Assembly (NCBI GenBank): GCA_948474755.1
Contig: CAOLHI010000152.1
Span: 372,001-436,000, forward strand
DNA length: 64,000 bases
Direction of reading: 5' to 3'
Source: Ctenosaura bakeri
Taxonomy: Eukaryota > Chordata > Lepidosauria > Squamata > Iguanidae
In this document: one piece after another, positions 12,772 through 22,739 of the stretch
Position numbering within the stretch: the stretch's first letter is position 1
Layout of the letters: each line of letters begins with the position of its first letter
Made by a program: the position numbers and the translations under genes
Notes under the pieces: model-generated
The model's input: only the letters and a program-made list of their open reading frames with translations
Databases searched by the model: none
What the model was told of the DNA's origin: nothing

Positions 12772-12848
12772 CACTGATAGGCACCACTGATAGGCCTCTA
12801 CCTCCATACTGTTGCCTGAACCACCTCTTCCTCTTGTGTATGTGTGCA

Positions 12849-13048
12849 TGTGCCTTCAAGTTGTCTGTCAACTTAGGCAACCCCATGAATTTCACAAAGT
12901 TTTCTTAGGCAAAGAATATTCAGAGTTAGTGTGCCATTGCTTTCCTCTGAAATATAGCTTACAGAATCTGGTATCCTTTGACAGTTCCCCATTGAAGTAC
13001 AACTAGGCTTGATCCTGTTCAGCCTCCAAGATAAGATGGGATCTTGTT
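12849..13048 (-). mobile_element. 5S-rRNA-derived SINE
   Basis: On the minus strand this begins with a degenerate 5S rRNA internal-promoter region. On the plus strand the segment at 12985-13045 reads CCATTGAAGTACAACTAGGC, then GATCCTGTTCAGCCTCCAAG and ATAAGATGGGATC, aligning with the reverse complement of 5S rRNA. The 3' part (TGCCTTCAAGTTGTCTGTCA, ATGAATTTCACAAAGTTTTC) is shared with copies at 21784 and 60228. This fits a SINE3-type element. It is a retroposed copy, not a 5S gene. Confidence 0.8.
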
Positions 13049-13070
13049 CTTTCGAGATTTATTTTATTTT

Positions 13071-13094
13071 ATGCATGCATGCATGCATGCATGC
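13071..13094. repeat. (ATGC)n microsatellite
   Basis: Six ATGC units; each unit pair is self-complementary. Confidence 0.95.
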
Positions 13095-13374
13095 TCATCA
13101 TCTTGAACTTATATAACTAAACTTGTCAATAGGATATTGCCCAAAATTTCCCCATTCCATTTTATATAATCGTTCATTTAATCTTTGTTAGCTAGTTAAT
13201 TGTGCTATCCATTTACTATTTGTCATCTGTGCAGCTTTACCACATTTGTTATTTCCCCAATGTAACCACTGTGTTATAAAGTTCATTTTCATCTGTATGG
13301 ATATGACTTGTTGAGTCTAAAGTCTCTAAGAAGCCCAATCTTGGGTTTAGAGATTCCCTTACATACGTACTTAG

Positions 13375-13859
13375 ACCCTTTCCACATGCGGGCGAAGAAA
13401 CAGGGGAAACCACGCTGAAACGGAGCTTACCTTAAACCCGGTAAGTCCGTCACTGCGTGGAGCAGCGTGTTTTCACTGCTCCACACTCGTTGGCGTCCCG
13501 CGGCGTCCTGCGGCATCCAAAATGGCAGCTGACGACTGGTGGAGGCTCTCCAACAACCGGACAATCTCTCTAGCCGGAAAGCCTGCCCCCGGCAGATCTG
13601 CAGGCACACCCTTGCGCATGCCTGCAAATCCACACCGGGCGCTGCGATGGGGCTGCGCGCAGCTGCACGATCGTGCTTTTTAAAAAGCATCAGAGAAGTG
13701 GTTTTTAAAAAGTATGTGGCGCCGCCACTTCCGGGCACCCTAGCGTGGATTGGGGTGCGGAACTACACAAAAGTAGTTCACCCCAATCCACTTTACGGTG
13801 TAGACGACCTCTGTCAGAGGTCGCTCTACACCGTTTTTAAACCCCCGTGTGGAAAGGGC
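13375..13859 (+). mobile_element. Family A non-autonomous DNA transposon, copy 3
   Basis: The ends are CCCTTTCCACATGCGGG at the left and CCCGTGTGGAAAGGG at the right, flanked by CTTAG and CTTAC (four of five bases match). The 3' half holds hairpins in series: TTTTTAAAAAGCAT near 13678, a stem at 13745-13791 (13-bp perfect outer stem), and a stem at 13796-13833 (8 plus 7 bp). It is closely related to the copy at 22266. Open frames at 13427-13738 and 13539-13898 overlap the palindromes on opposite strands and run out of the element; I do not treat them as genes. Confidence 0.85.
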
Positions 13860-14472
13860 CTTACTCAGAACATATACGAGTTCATACATAGGTTCTAAAA
13901 ATGTACCTGGTAATAGCTCATAAGCCATTGTGCTGCTAGCCTTCCTCATTCATGTACAAGTGCAGCCATACTTTAAATAAAACCTGTGGAAATTTGAGGA
14001 AAAATTTTGAATGGATGAAGGTAAGGGTACAAAATAAAGACAGAATTGACTCGAAAGGTTCATAATTTTTCACATGTATTTTCCACAACAGAAGCTTGAT
14101 TAAGGAATTATGTCTAAACAGGACAGATTAATGATAAAAAGAACACATTAGCTCCCCTTCATCACAACATCCTTGTGGCACACTGACCTCTCCCTCTTAG
14201 CTCCTGATCTCTCCAGGTCTATAGCAGGTTTCTGTTCATGCTAACTTTAATATAAGTATTCAAAAGAACATGAGTAAAGGCTGTTGAAGAACTCCTTATA
14301 TGCTGAAGTGGCAAAGCTAGAGGAAATGGCTTCGTACCTGAATTAGCCCACCTTGGATTATTCAGGCTTAATCCCTAAATATAGCTAGAAAGATGAACAA
14401 GAACTCCAGTGTTGCATATTTCAGAAACATGTATTTCTGTGCAATCTGGTATTTACATTTTACCAGAAGTAT
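13860..14472. other. Nothing recognised
   Basis: AT-rich flanking sequence between the family A copy and the L1 insertion. No feature seen. Confidence 0.5.
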
Positions 14473-14490
14473 AAAGGTTTAAAAAGGAGC
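14473..14490. repeat. L1 target-site duplication, left copy
   Basis: AAAGGTTTAAAAAGGAGC, 18 bp, is repeated exactly at 19253-19270 just after the poly-A tract. The first few A residues could belong to the tail, so the true length is about 15-18 bp. Confidence 0.95.
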
Positions 14491-14759
14491 GGGGGGAGGA
14501 GCTACCTGCGATGGCAAAAGGAGGCTAATTGTTCTTCTCTCCGAGCAGACAACTATAAATAACCCCAGATGCCCTTTCCAAAACAAAGATAGACTGTGAG
14601 TAATTAACTAAATAATGTGGGAAAGAATGTAAGATAAAATAGGGGATTAGTTTTGATTCTTCTCCAACTAGAACAAAAATAAAGGACTCTGTTTAAACTG
14701 CAAATAATTGCTGAAACGGACTGAAAGCAAAACAGTTCCCCCCCGGTTTTTGGAGATAT
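14491..14759 (+). promoter_or_regulatory. L1 5' leader (putative promoter)
   Basis: About 270 bp between the target duplication and the first ORF1 ATG. L1 5' UTRs usually hold an internal Pol II promoter; I see no specific binding site, so promoter function is inferred from position. The G-rich start (GGGGGGAGGAGC) suggests the 5' end is complete or nearly so. Confidence 0.5.
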
Positions 14760-15861
14760 ATGTCGTCTAAACAAAAAAAGAAGGCTTATAAACAACCTAC
14801 GTGGAGACGACTTACGGCAACAGATAAAACATATAATCGTCTAGTTAGAGACTTTGAAGATATAAACTTAAACTCTAACGGAGACGAAAAAGTCATTAAA
14901 ATGGCGGCGAAGAAAGCCGCGAACGGAGCTAATGAAGAGATAAAAACTTTTATTTACAGAGTCTAATCAAGCTCTTGTTACTACAATAACATCTAATATA
15001 AGGGCAGAAATGGGGCAATTGCAGGAAAAAATCTCACAGGAGTTAAAAGCATTGGACCTTAAAGTGGATGATATAAAAAAAACCCAAGGGAATCAGCAGA
15101 CCAAACTAGCAGAACATGATGGCAAGATTTCTTTGTTAGAGAGACAAATTATCCAGCTCCAAGACCAGAATAGAAGGAACAACGTGAGGATTCGTGGATT
15201 CGCAGAGCAGCTACAACAAAGTCAAAAATCCTTGAAAGAGGAAGTTTTAAAATGGCTAAAAAGCATTGTTCCTGAGATTTTATGGGAGGAAAATGACATA
15301 GAGAGAATTCATCGTGTGTCAGCTGCGAAGAGAGGAATAACTCCCAGAGATATTATTATGAAAATTGCGAATTTCAACAAGAAAGATGATTTGATGAGAG
15401 CTATTAGAAAGAATCCAGGAATATTGAAGTATCGAGATAATACAGTGGAAATATATAATGATTTATGTCGCGAAACAATAAATTGGAGAAGGGAAATGAA
15501 ACCTTGCATTATAGTTCTACAGAGAGCTGGAATAAGATACAGCTGGGGATATCCTATTTTTTTGAAATTCCAATGGGCTGGCAAATATTACAGAATAAAT
15601 TCTCTTGAACAAGGATTGCAACTCCTGAGAGAACTGAAACTGATCCAGCAAGAGGAAAAGGAAGAGGAAGCGGTTAGAGGAGCGAAGAAGGAGCAGTGGG
15701 AGGAGCAACTGAAGAAGGAGCAGTGGGAGGAGCAACAGGAGGAGGAGAGAAGAAGACTTCGGGAGATAAACGAAAGGACAGAGGCTGAGGAGGACTGGAA
15801 GAAACAATATGAAATAACAGAAGAAGAAGAAAGAGAACTTCATAGAGTAGGAGAAGGGTAG
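14760..15861 (+). pseudogene. L1 ORF1 (RNA-binding chaperone), one frameshift
   Basis: The 5' part (14760-14966) starts MSSKQKKKAYK and is basic. Reading then shifts: from about 14941 the second frame continues through SNQALVTTITSNIRAE into the long frame that ends at 15861, so a single-base indel lies near 14941-14950 in a run of A and T. The second part begins with a heptad-rich coiled coil (about residues 5-60 of the 15010 frame), then NVRIRGF, the usual first strand of the L1 ORF1 RRM, then a C-terminal domain with ILKYRDNTVEIYNDL. The tail is strongly charged (EEK, KKEQWEEQ, RRRLREINERTE) and contains a 27-bp tandem duplication at 15684-15737. Known role: trimeric RNA-binding chaperone of the L1 particle. 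Confidence 0.9.
15684..15737 (+). repeat. 27-bp in-frame duplication in ORF1 tail
   Basis: 15684-15710 and 15711-15737 are near identical (about 26 of 27), encoding KKEQWEEQ twice in the charged C-terminal tail. Confidence 0.9.
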
Positions 15862-15935
15862 ATGATTAGTGATTAGAATATATTCTTGTAGATTGTAAAT
15901 GTATAGAGTTTGATCTATATATATATAAAGTAAAA

Positions 15936-16183
15936 GGGTAGAGAGAGGGAAGGGAGGGGGAAGAGAGGGAAAAAGTATGGGAAAGAAAACAAATCGGGAG
16001 AGGATATTGGTCTCTATGCCGGGAGTAGGTATACCTTCACCCCCCCCAAGACCATGGGAGGTCGTTGCCAAGGCAGAAGCGCTTTGGAGGGAAAGGGGGG
16101 ACGAATGTTTGTGTGGGTAGGGGAGGGGAGGGAGGGAAGGGGGAGGGGAGTGGGAGGGGGGAAGGGAGGGGGAGGGGGAGCAC
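15936..16183 (+). other. G-rich inter-ORF spacer, G4 potential
   Basis: The 376-bp gap between ORF1 and ORF2 is purine-rich with many G-runs of 3-6 on the L1 sense strand, densest at about 16115-16183 (repeated GGGAGGGG-like units). Several sets of four G-tracts with loops of 1-3 bases could form G-quadruplexes. Function is unknown. Confidence 0.75.
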
Positions 16184-16237
16184 CATCACACTAAAGAGCC
16201 AATGGGGAGTGGGATTAGGAAACGGGAAATATGAAAA

Positions 16238-18710
16238 ATGGAGAATAGACTGAAAATATCAACATTGAATGTGAAAGGCTTAGGGACAATAATAAAGAGA
16301 AAAAGGATAGAATCGATATTAAAAAAAGATAAGGCTGATATAATTTTTTTACAAGAAACTCATGGAAAAAGAGATAAAAAAAATGAGCTTAGATTGAATT
16401 GGGTAGCCACTTATGAGGAAGCATTTGGTACATCCAAATCAAGAGGAGTTGCAATAATAATTTCCAAAAGATGTAATTTCATTGTAACAAGTGTGGAGTT
16501 AGATGAAAAAGGTAGATATGTAATTATACAAGGTGAAATAGATGGAGAAACATATGTCATAGTGAATATCTATGCACCTAATGAGAAGCAAAAAGAGTTT
16601 TATGAAGAAATATTTAATAAGATTAAAAATATGAAAGGAGATTACACAATAATGGCAGGTGATTTTAATATGGTGATGGATAGATGGAAAGATAAATCGG
16701 ATCCATTAATTAGAGATAGATATAATAATATAACAATTTTGAATAAATTAGTGAGTAGAAATGATTTGATAGATGTTTGGAGGTTAATAAAGGGTGAGGA
16801 AAAGAAATATACGTATTATTCATCAGTTCATAAAAATTATTCAAGAATAGATTATATCTTTGTCTCAAAGAATATGATACCTAGATTAATAAATACAGAA
16901 ATAGAAACAATAAAAGTGACAGACCATGCTTTGATGAATTTGGATATAACTATGAAAAGGGCAGATGATACATTGTTGACAATTAAAGATCCGGTTGAAA
17001 AGATAGATAGATAGAATAGATAAACATTTAAAAGAGTTTGGGGAGAAGACAGGATTGAAAATAAATTGGGCCAAATCAGAAATAATGTTATTTAATTATA
17101 CTAAAGAAGAAGTACAAAAATTTATAAGTAGTAAAAGAGGATTACTTAAAGTAAAAGAATCAATTAAATATTTAGGAATAGATATTACAAAAAATTTACA
17201 AGGACTACAAGAAAAAAATTTCAAGAAATTAAGATTAGAAATTAAACGGAAATTAGAGGATTATAAAAATATAAAGTTATCGTGGTTTGGTAGAATAGCA
17301 GTGGTAAAAATGAAAATTTTACCTAAAATTAATTTTTTGTTTAGAATGTTACCAATAAAAGTATCAGAAGAAGAGTTAAAGGAGTGGCAAAAGATATTAA
17401 ATAATTTTTGTAATGGAAATAAGAAATCGAGGATTAACAAGAAATATTGGTATAAAAGTCAAAAAGAAGGTGGCCTGGGACTTCCAAATTTAAAATGGTA
17501 TTATTATGCAAATCAATTGAGATATATCATAGATGGAGTTTCAGGAAACGGCGATTTAGATTGGTTAGAGACAGAAGATAAGAATATTGAGATGAAATTA
17601 GAGAATATATTTTTTAGGAATTTTTCAAAGAAAGAAATGGAAAAAATAGAAAATCCTTTTATAAAAAATATAATAGAAATATGGAAGAAAAATAAAAGAA
17701 AATTGATACCGAATATATCAATATTAACTCCGATAGTAATGATGGAAAAATTTCCAATAAATTTAAGAGAAATAATAGAGAAAGAAATAAAAAAACAAAA
17801 AATATATAGATTAAAAAATTGGATGAAAATAATGATAAATAAAGAAAGAATGAAAGAGAGATTGCAGGAAACTAAGATATCTTGGTTAAATTATATACAA
17901 CTAGAGCAATGGACAAAGAGTATGAAAAGATATGTTAAGGATTTTAAAGAATATACTAAATTTGAACAAATTATTATTCAAAGAGAAAATATGCAAGAAA
18001 ATGAAATACTAAAAGGTATAAAAAGTGAAATATATAAAATATTAGCAAAAGAACAAGAAGAGGATTATCTTAGAAAAATATGGGAGGAAGAGACAGTACA
18101 AACTATAGATATACAAGAATGGAGAAAAATTTGGGAACAATGCCATTTAAAAAAATTATCAATAAGAATAAAAGAGAATTATTATAAAATAGTTTGGAAA
18201 TGGTACTTGACTCCAGTGAAATTAAATCAAATAGATGAGAAATATTCAAGATTGTGTTGGAGAGGATGTCAAGAAATTGGTACATATATGCATATGTGGT
18301 GGAATTGCAACAAGATAAAGGAATTTTGGCAAAAGGTTTTTAAAGAGATAAAAGAGATTATAGGATTAGAAATACCAGTATGTCCAAATATAGCGTTGTT
18401 GTCCATATATAATAAGGTAGAGTGTACTCAGGCAAAGAAAGAATTAATAACAAATTTGTTAACTGCAGCGAGATTAATAATAGCAAAAAAATGGAAGACA
18501 AATGAAAAATTTCAAATAGAAGAATGGTATAAAGAAGTGTGGAAAATTGCAATTAATGATAAACTAACATGTAGAATTAGGTTTATGAAAGGTTTGGTAA
18601 AAACAAATGATTTTGAAGAAATTTGGAAAATATTTTTAGAAAAAGTTCTGAAAAGAGATGGTAATGCTACCCTGTTAAAAGAAGAATGGCAATTTTGGAA
18701 AGTGGATTAA
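16238..18710 (+). pseudogene. L1 ORF2, endonuclease plus C-terminal part, RT core deleted
   Basis: The first frame (16238-17014, 258 codons) is an APE-type L1 endonuclease: TLNVKGL near residue 9, FLQETH near 36, IYAPN near 112, AGDFNMVMD near 140, SRIDYIF near 204, and TDH near 227 in place of the usual SDH. The second frame (17055-18710, 551 codons) starts at KINWAKSEIMLF, which in L1 lies just after the FADD catalytic box of the RT. It continues through IKYLGI, SWFGRIAVVKM and GGLGLPNL to a cysteine-rich CWRGCQEIGTYMHMWWNC knuckle near residue 400 of that frame, and ends WQFWKVD. The join at about 16995-17025 (GATAGATAGATAGAATAGAT) also shifts frame. The RT palm with its aspartates is missing, so no reverse transcription is possible from this copy. 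Confidence 0.92.
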
Positions 18711-19252
18711 ATAAAAAGTTGGCTCTGGGGGGTGGGTTTTTTTTATTATTATTACTTTTATCTTTTATTTTGTATTTTTATATTGTTTATTATTTGTGTG
18801 TGTTAAACTTGTGATTTATAGATGTAATTTGATATGTGATGTTCAATGTTTAAAAGGGGGGAAAAAAGTTAAAAGGTAATTGGTTTTAGAGAGAGGTTAT
18901 TATTAGAGATATTAAGTAATAAGTTTATAATTAATAATAGTAAGAGATTAAATGGGAGTGAAAAATATTGAATTAAGAGTGAAAGTATAATAATAAAAAT
19001 GAATATAATGAAAATAAGAATTGAAGATACGTAACAAAAATGTATAAGTTGTATGAATGGAACAAGCTGAACAAGTTTATGATTTAAGGGGAAGGGAAAA
19101 ACAATAATATAAGTTTGCATTGTTTAAAAGAAGGAAAAAAATTTTTTGTCTTGTTTTGTTTGTTTGTTTTTTAATTCACTATTATGTATAACACATGGTG
19201 TTTTATTTTTCGTTTGTTTTTGTGTTATAGTTTAATAAAATTAAAAAAAAAA
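18711..19252 (+). other. L1 3' UTR, poly-A signal and tail
   Basis: T-rich then purine-rich 3' UTR with AATAAA inside TTTAATAAAATT at about 19230, followed directly by about 13 A and the right target-site duplication. Confidence 0.85.
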
Positions 19253-19270
19253 AAAGGTTTAAAAAGGAGC
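19253..19270. repeat. L1 target-site duplication, right copy
   Basis: Exact repeat of 14473-14490. Confidence 0.95.
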
Positions 19271-19960
19271 AATGATGTGAGATCTAATATTAATAGCCTG
19301 GTCCATAAATTTGAATACTACTGCCATTGCTTCAGGATGTAAGATTGTTATTACATACATCTGTTATTACATACATCTTCCCAAAAACTGCTAAGTGTTT
19401 TTGGTAAACACAATTAAGAAATAATCTGTTAGGCCTCTGGCTAATTAAGCTACCATTTGTTTGGTCCAAAGGACAGATTACCCATAAATTTGTCACACAG
19501 AGCAAGGTATAAAATTACCATAAATTGTAGGGTCTCTACTCAGTAGAACAGATGAAAATAGCATCATAAAGCATGGTAAATGACAGAATTATTGACACAG
19601 ATTTTTAGCATTTTAGATGTTCTTAGAAAGATTATAGAATGGTCTGAGTTGTAATAGGAGTATTTACATCCAGATTTACAGAAAGGTTGTATGTATAGTA
19701 TTGCTCTAGAAAATTAAATACAGTTTTGATATACCTGAGTTGAGTACATATGATTTCTTTTTTCCTAGATGGAAGATTTAGAAATGGTTGAGCTAGAGAA
19801 ATGTTTTAAACAGTCCTTTTAACAGTGGTACAAAGCAAATGCTGAAAGGTTGATCCAACCGGTATCTTAGGTATTTGCCTGGTAATATCGGTTACATCAG
19901 TTAACAAGATGGTTCCTGCATCACCATTAGAAGATAATGCAAAAAACACCACTAGTTATA
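19271..19960. other. Nothing recognised; one 16-bp tandem pair
   Basis: AT-rich sequence. TTATTACATACATCTG and TTATTACATACATCTT form a tandem pair near 19348-19379. No gene or element is recognised. Confidence 0.5.
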
Positions 19961-20460
19961 TGATGGTCCCTTCACTTTCATGAAGATTTGGGGCACAGAC
20001 CCCTCTCAAAATCCAAAATTAAAAAAAAATCCTGTGAGTAACTCCTCCCTGCCCAAGTGAACATTTTCCCTCCCATTCCCTTGCCTTTTGCCTGAGTATA
20101 CATGCCTTGCTTCAACACACCAGGTCAAAAAGCAAGAGAATGGGGGGCAGCCCCATGAACAGAGAAGGCATGTATGCCTACCCCCCCCCATTTCCCTTTC
20201 CTTTTGCCCAGGTGCATATGCCTTCTTTCCACATGCCTAGGCAAAAGGCAAGGAAAGGGGGGCACCCCTGAATATGGAGAAGGTGCATGTGTGCCTTCCC
20301 TCCCATTTCCTTCCCTTTTGCCTAGACACATATACCTTCCATCCATGCAGCCAGGCAAAAGGCAAGGGAATGGGAGGGAGAGAATGGGGAGAGGCAACTG
20401 GATGCCTTGCAAATAATCAAATTCACAAATGTCAAACCCACAAATGCAGAGGGAGGACTG
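19961..20460. mobile_element. Tigger-like non-autonomous element
   Basis: The right end reads GCAGAGGGAGGACTG then TA; its reverse complement (CAGTCCTCCCTCTGC) resembles Tc1/mariner Tigger-type termini. The left end near 19961 (TGATGGTCCCTTC preceded by TA) is a diverged inverted partner, with TTCATGAAGATTTGGGG opposite CCCACAAATGCAG. TA on each side is the expected target duplication. The interior is filled by hairpin repeats (20041-20375). No transposase frame is seen. Confidence 0.6.
20041..20375. repeat. Three imperfect tandem hairpin units
   Basis: Units of about 110-120 bp recur. Each has a CCCTTTTGCCTGGGC-like left arm, a spacer with ATGCCTTC/CATACC, and a GGCAAAAGGCAAGG right arm that pairs with the left arm. 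Right arms lie near 20124, 20232 and 20352. Confidence 0.7.
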
Positions 20461-21783
20461 TATTAGCTATTTTGAAGACAAAATATAAGTGAGGAGAGTT
20501 TACATGTGCCTGCTTAGGGTTTCAAAGTCACTGTGGATACTGAGCATCAATCACTGAAGGTTCTCTGGCCTAGACAGTTAGTTTCCAATTTGAAAAAAAG
20601 TCAATAGTAGTGACTGATGAAATGGCAGGTGGGTCCTCTGTCAGTGGGTTGGTGAATCTGCAGAGGATTTTAGTCCTTAGAAAAAAAAGGGGCAATTCTA
20701 GGTCCTGAGCCTATTATTGGAGACAGGGTTCAGAACCTGAGACTGTGTTTTGAAATTTACAATCAACATACAAATGGGAGCCACTGACTGCCACTGAGTA
20801 GCTGTCTTCTGTATTATCGCATGCATCTTTCTGGGAATAAAGAAAATTATTTGTAGGTACATAGAGAAAACGTAAATTTCTCAACCAGAGAATTTTTCAA
20901 AATCTTGAAATTTTGATTTTGAGGACAGTGCTAGAAAATTGTGACTCTTAGTGATATATTTTAAGGCAAAACATGAATTAAAATACATATTGAAAAAAAC
21001 TCTTTTGTTTTGTTCTTTCATAAACTTTTGTAGCCAGCAAAATAAGAAAATTGGGAATGCTATTAGCATTCAAATTAGAAGGATTTGCACATTTGCATCA
21101 GAATTCACTTGAATGCTTTTCGCAAATTTGTTCCAGCTTTACATATTTATTTAGGTATAATTGTTGCAAATTAGAACAGCTGGGACATAAACCCAAAATT
21201 GCTTTTTTATAAATGGAGTAATTTAGTATGGCATATAATGGCAATGTAAAAACAGATGCAAGAAAGTCTATCAGGCAGGTTTCATGTGGTACCTTTTTTG
21301 TGATTGTTTCTTAAAATAACTTGCATCCAAAACACACAGTTCAGTTTAATGTTGTTTTCATAGTATGTGAATATGTTTTTAAAAAAGACTCCCTTAGATG
21401 CAATTACAAAAATATGTGCCATATTGATATAAAGCTTACATGGCAATTATGACTATAATGTGTAACAGTTAGTCAGATCTCTTGGTCATTGATCCTGAAG
21501 AGAAACAAATATGTTTTTAGTGAGCTGACTTGACTAAGGTTAAAAATAGACTCTTGTCTTCAATTGAGCGCCCCCACACATTGTATCTTTAAAGTGGAAT
21601 GAAGATAGCAATTTAAAATTCCAAAGGAGTGCATATGGTGCTTCTAATCTGTTAGAAAAATGTGTACAAAATGTACATAGTTGAAGAAGTAAAAACATAA
21701 ATGAACATTCAGGCATACTGCTCTTAAAAACAGTTTCGATGTTGATGACGAATGAAATCTGACAGATTTTCCTATGCCCTAAA
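20461..21783. other. Nothing recognised
   Basis: AT-rich sequence, no gene or interspersed repeat identified. Short frames at 20881-21069 and 21540-21788 have no recognisable content. Confidence 0.5.
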
Positions 21784-21968
21784 AGCACTAGATCCCCTCT
21801 GATCTTGGAAAGTAAGCAGGGTTAGTTCTGGTTAGTACTTGTATGAGGGACTGTTCATGTACATCAGGTGCTGTAGGGTATACTTCAGAGGAATGAACTG
21901 GCAAAACTACCTCTGAGTATTCCTTGCCTAGGAAAACACTACAGTAAAACCCTAAATCAACAGGTACA
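21784..21968 (+). mobile_element. 5S-rRNA-derived SINE
   Basis: GATCCCCTCTGATCTTGGAA, AGTAAGCAGGGTTAG and TGGTTAGTACTTG are recognisably 5S rRNA (internal control region and following helix), then CATCAGGTGCTGTAGGG. The 3' part (ACCTCTGAGTATTCCTTGCC, AAATCAACAGGTAC) is the reverse complement of the parts seen at 12849 and 60228. Substitutions and deletions mean it is not a functional 5S gene. Confidence 0.85.
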
Positions 21969-22009
21969 TATCTATGTGAATATTGTAGGAAGTGAATACT
22001 GTAGGACTG

Positions 22010-22011
<2 letters not shown>

Positions 22012-22041
<30 letters not shown>
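22012..22041. repeat. (TA)n microsatellite
   Basis: About fifteen TA units. Confidence 0.95.
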
Positions 22042-22044
<3 letters not shown>

Positions 22045-22260
22045 GCAATAGTAAGTTGTTCTTAACTCTCTTCAAAAGAGAACGCGTCTCATTATTCACT
22101 TGCAGAAAATCTATTGTATATTAATGTATACTGACAATTTGTTGTGCTGCTGTGTGACTTCACATCATTTCTGACTTACGAAGAGCCTAAGGTGAACTTA
22201 TTGTGAGACTTTCATGGAAGAATTTATTCATAGAGGGCTTGCCCTTGCCTTCCTCTGAGA

Positions 22261-22265
22261 CTGAG
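22261..22265. repeat. 5-bp target-site duplication CTGAG
   Basis: CTGAG at 22261-22265 and 22740-22744 flanks the family A copy. The SINE host sequence has this motif once, so the duplication is confirmed by the empty-site structure. Confidence 0.92.
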
Positions 22266-22739
22266 GCCCTTTCCACATGCGGGCGAAGAAACGAGGGAAA
22301 CCATGCTGAAACGGAGCTTACCTGAGTCTGTCACCACGTGGAGCAGCACGTTTTTGCTGCTCCACACTCCTTGGCATCCCGCGGCATCCTGCGGGGCCCA
22401 AAATGGTGGCTTACAACTGGCAAAGGCTCTCCACCAACCAGAGAACCTCGCCAGCCAGAAAGCCCGCCCCCGGCAGATCTGCAGGCATGCCCTTGTGCAC
22501 GCCTGCAAATCCACACCAGGCGCTGCGACGGGGCTGCACGCGGCTGCACGGTCGTCCTTTTTAAAAACCACAAGAAAAGTGGTTTTCAAAAAGCACACTG
22601 CGCCGCCACTTCCAGGTGCCCTAGCATGGATTGGAGTGTGGAACTACGAAAAAGTAGTCCACCCAATCCACTTTATGGTGTAGACGACCTCCGTCAGAGG
22701 TCGCTCTACACCGTTTTTAAACCCCTGTGTGGAAAGGGC
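22266..22739 (+). mobile_element. Family A non-autonomous DNA transposon, copy 4
   Basis: GCCCTTTCCACATGCGGGCG at the left and CCTGTGTGGAAAGGGC at the right, with exact CTGAG duplications. It is nearly collinear with the copy at 13375: GAGCAGCACGTTTTTGCTGC, AAAATGGTGGCTTACAACTG, CCCGCCCCCGGCAGATCTGC, a TTTTTAAAAACCAC pair, and hairpins at about 22625-22671 and 22676-22713. No transposase is encoded. Overlapping open frames on both strands (22224-22598, 22303-22683, 22338-22775) follow the palindromes and cross the element edges, so I reject them as genes. Confidence 0.93.

Larger units (their letters stand above)
14491..19252 (+). mobile_element. L1 LINE insertion with RT deletion
   Basis: A 4.76-kb L1 bounded by an exact direct repeat (14473-14490 and 19253-19270). 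It has a short 5' leader (14491-14759, starting GGGGGGAGGAGC), ORF1, a purine/G-rich spacer, ORF2, a 3' UTR of about 540 bp and a tail ending TTTAATAAAATT plus about 13 A. Exact duplication, long open frames and intact tail indicate a fairly recent insertion. ORF1 carries one frameshift, and ORF2 lacks roughly the segment between the endonuclease and the last part of the RT domain, judged against usual L1 ORF2 architecture. That deletion of about 1.4-1.5 kb would bring the element from a typical 6 kb to the observed length. It cannot be autonomous in this state. Confidence 0.93.

Noticed and set aside
13539..13898. 119-codon open frame in a GC-rich block, with similar frames at 22303-22683 and 22338-22775
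   Set aside because: They overlap frames on the opposite strand, follow family A palindromes and run past the element boundaries. No conserved protein plan is shared in one frame across copies.
21784..21968. Possible 5S rRNA gene
   Set aside because: Only part of 5S is recognisable, with mutations in the control region, and it is fused to a SINE tail shared with two other loci.
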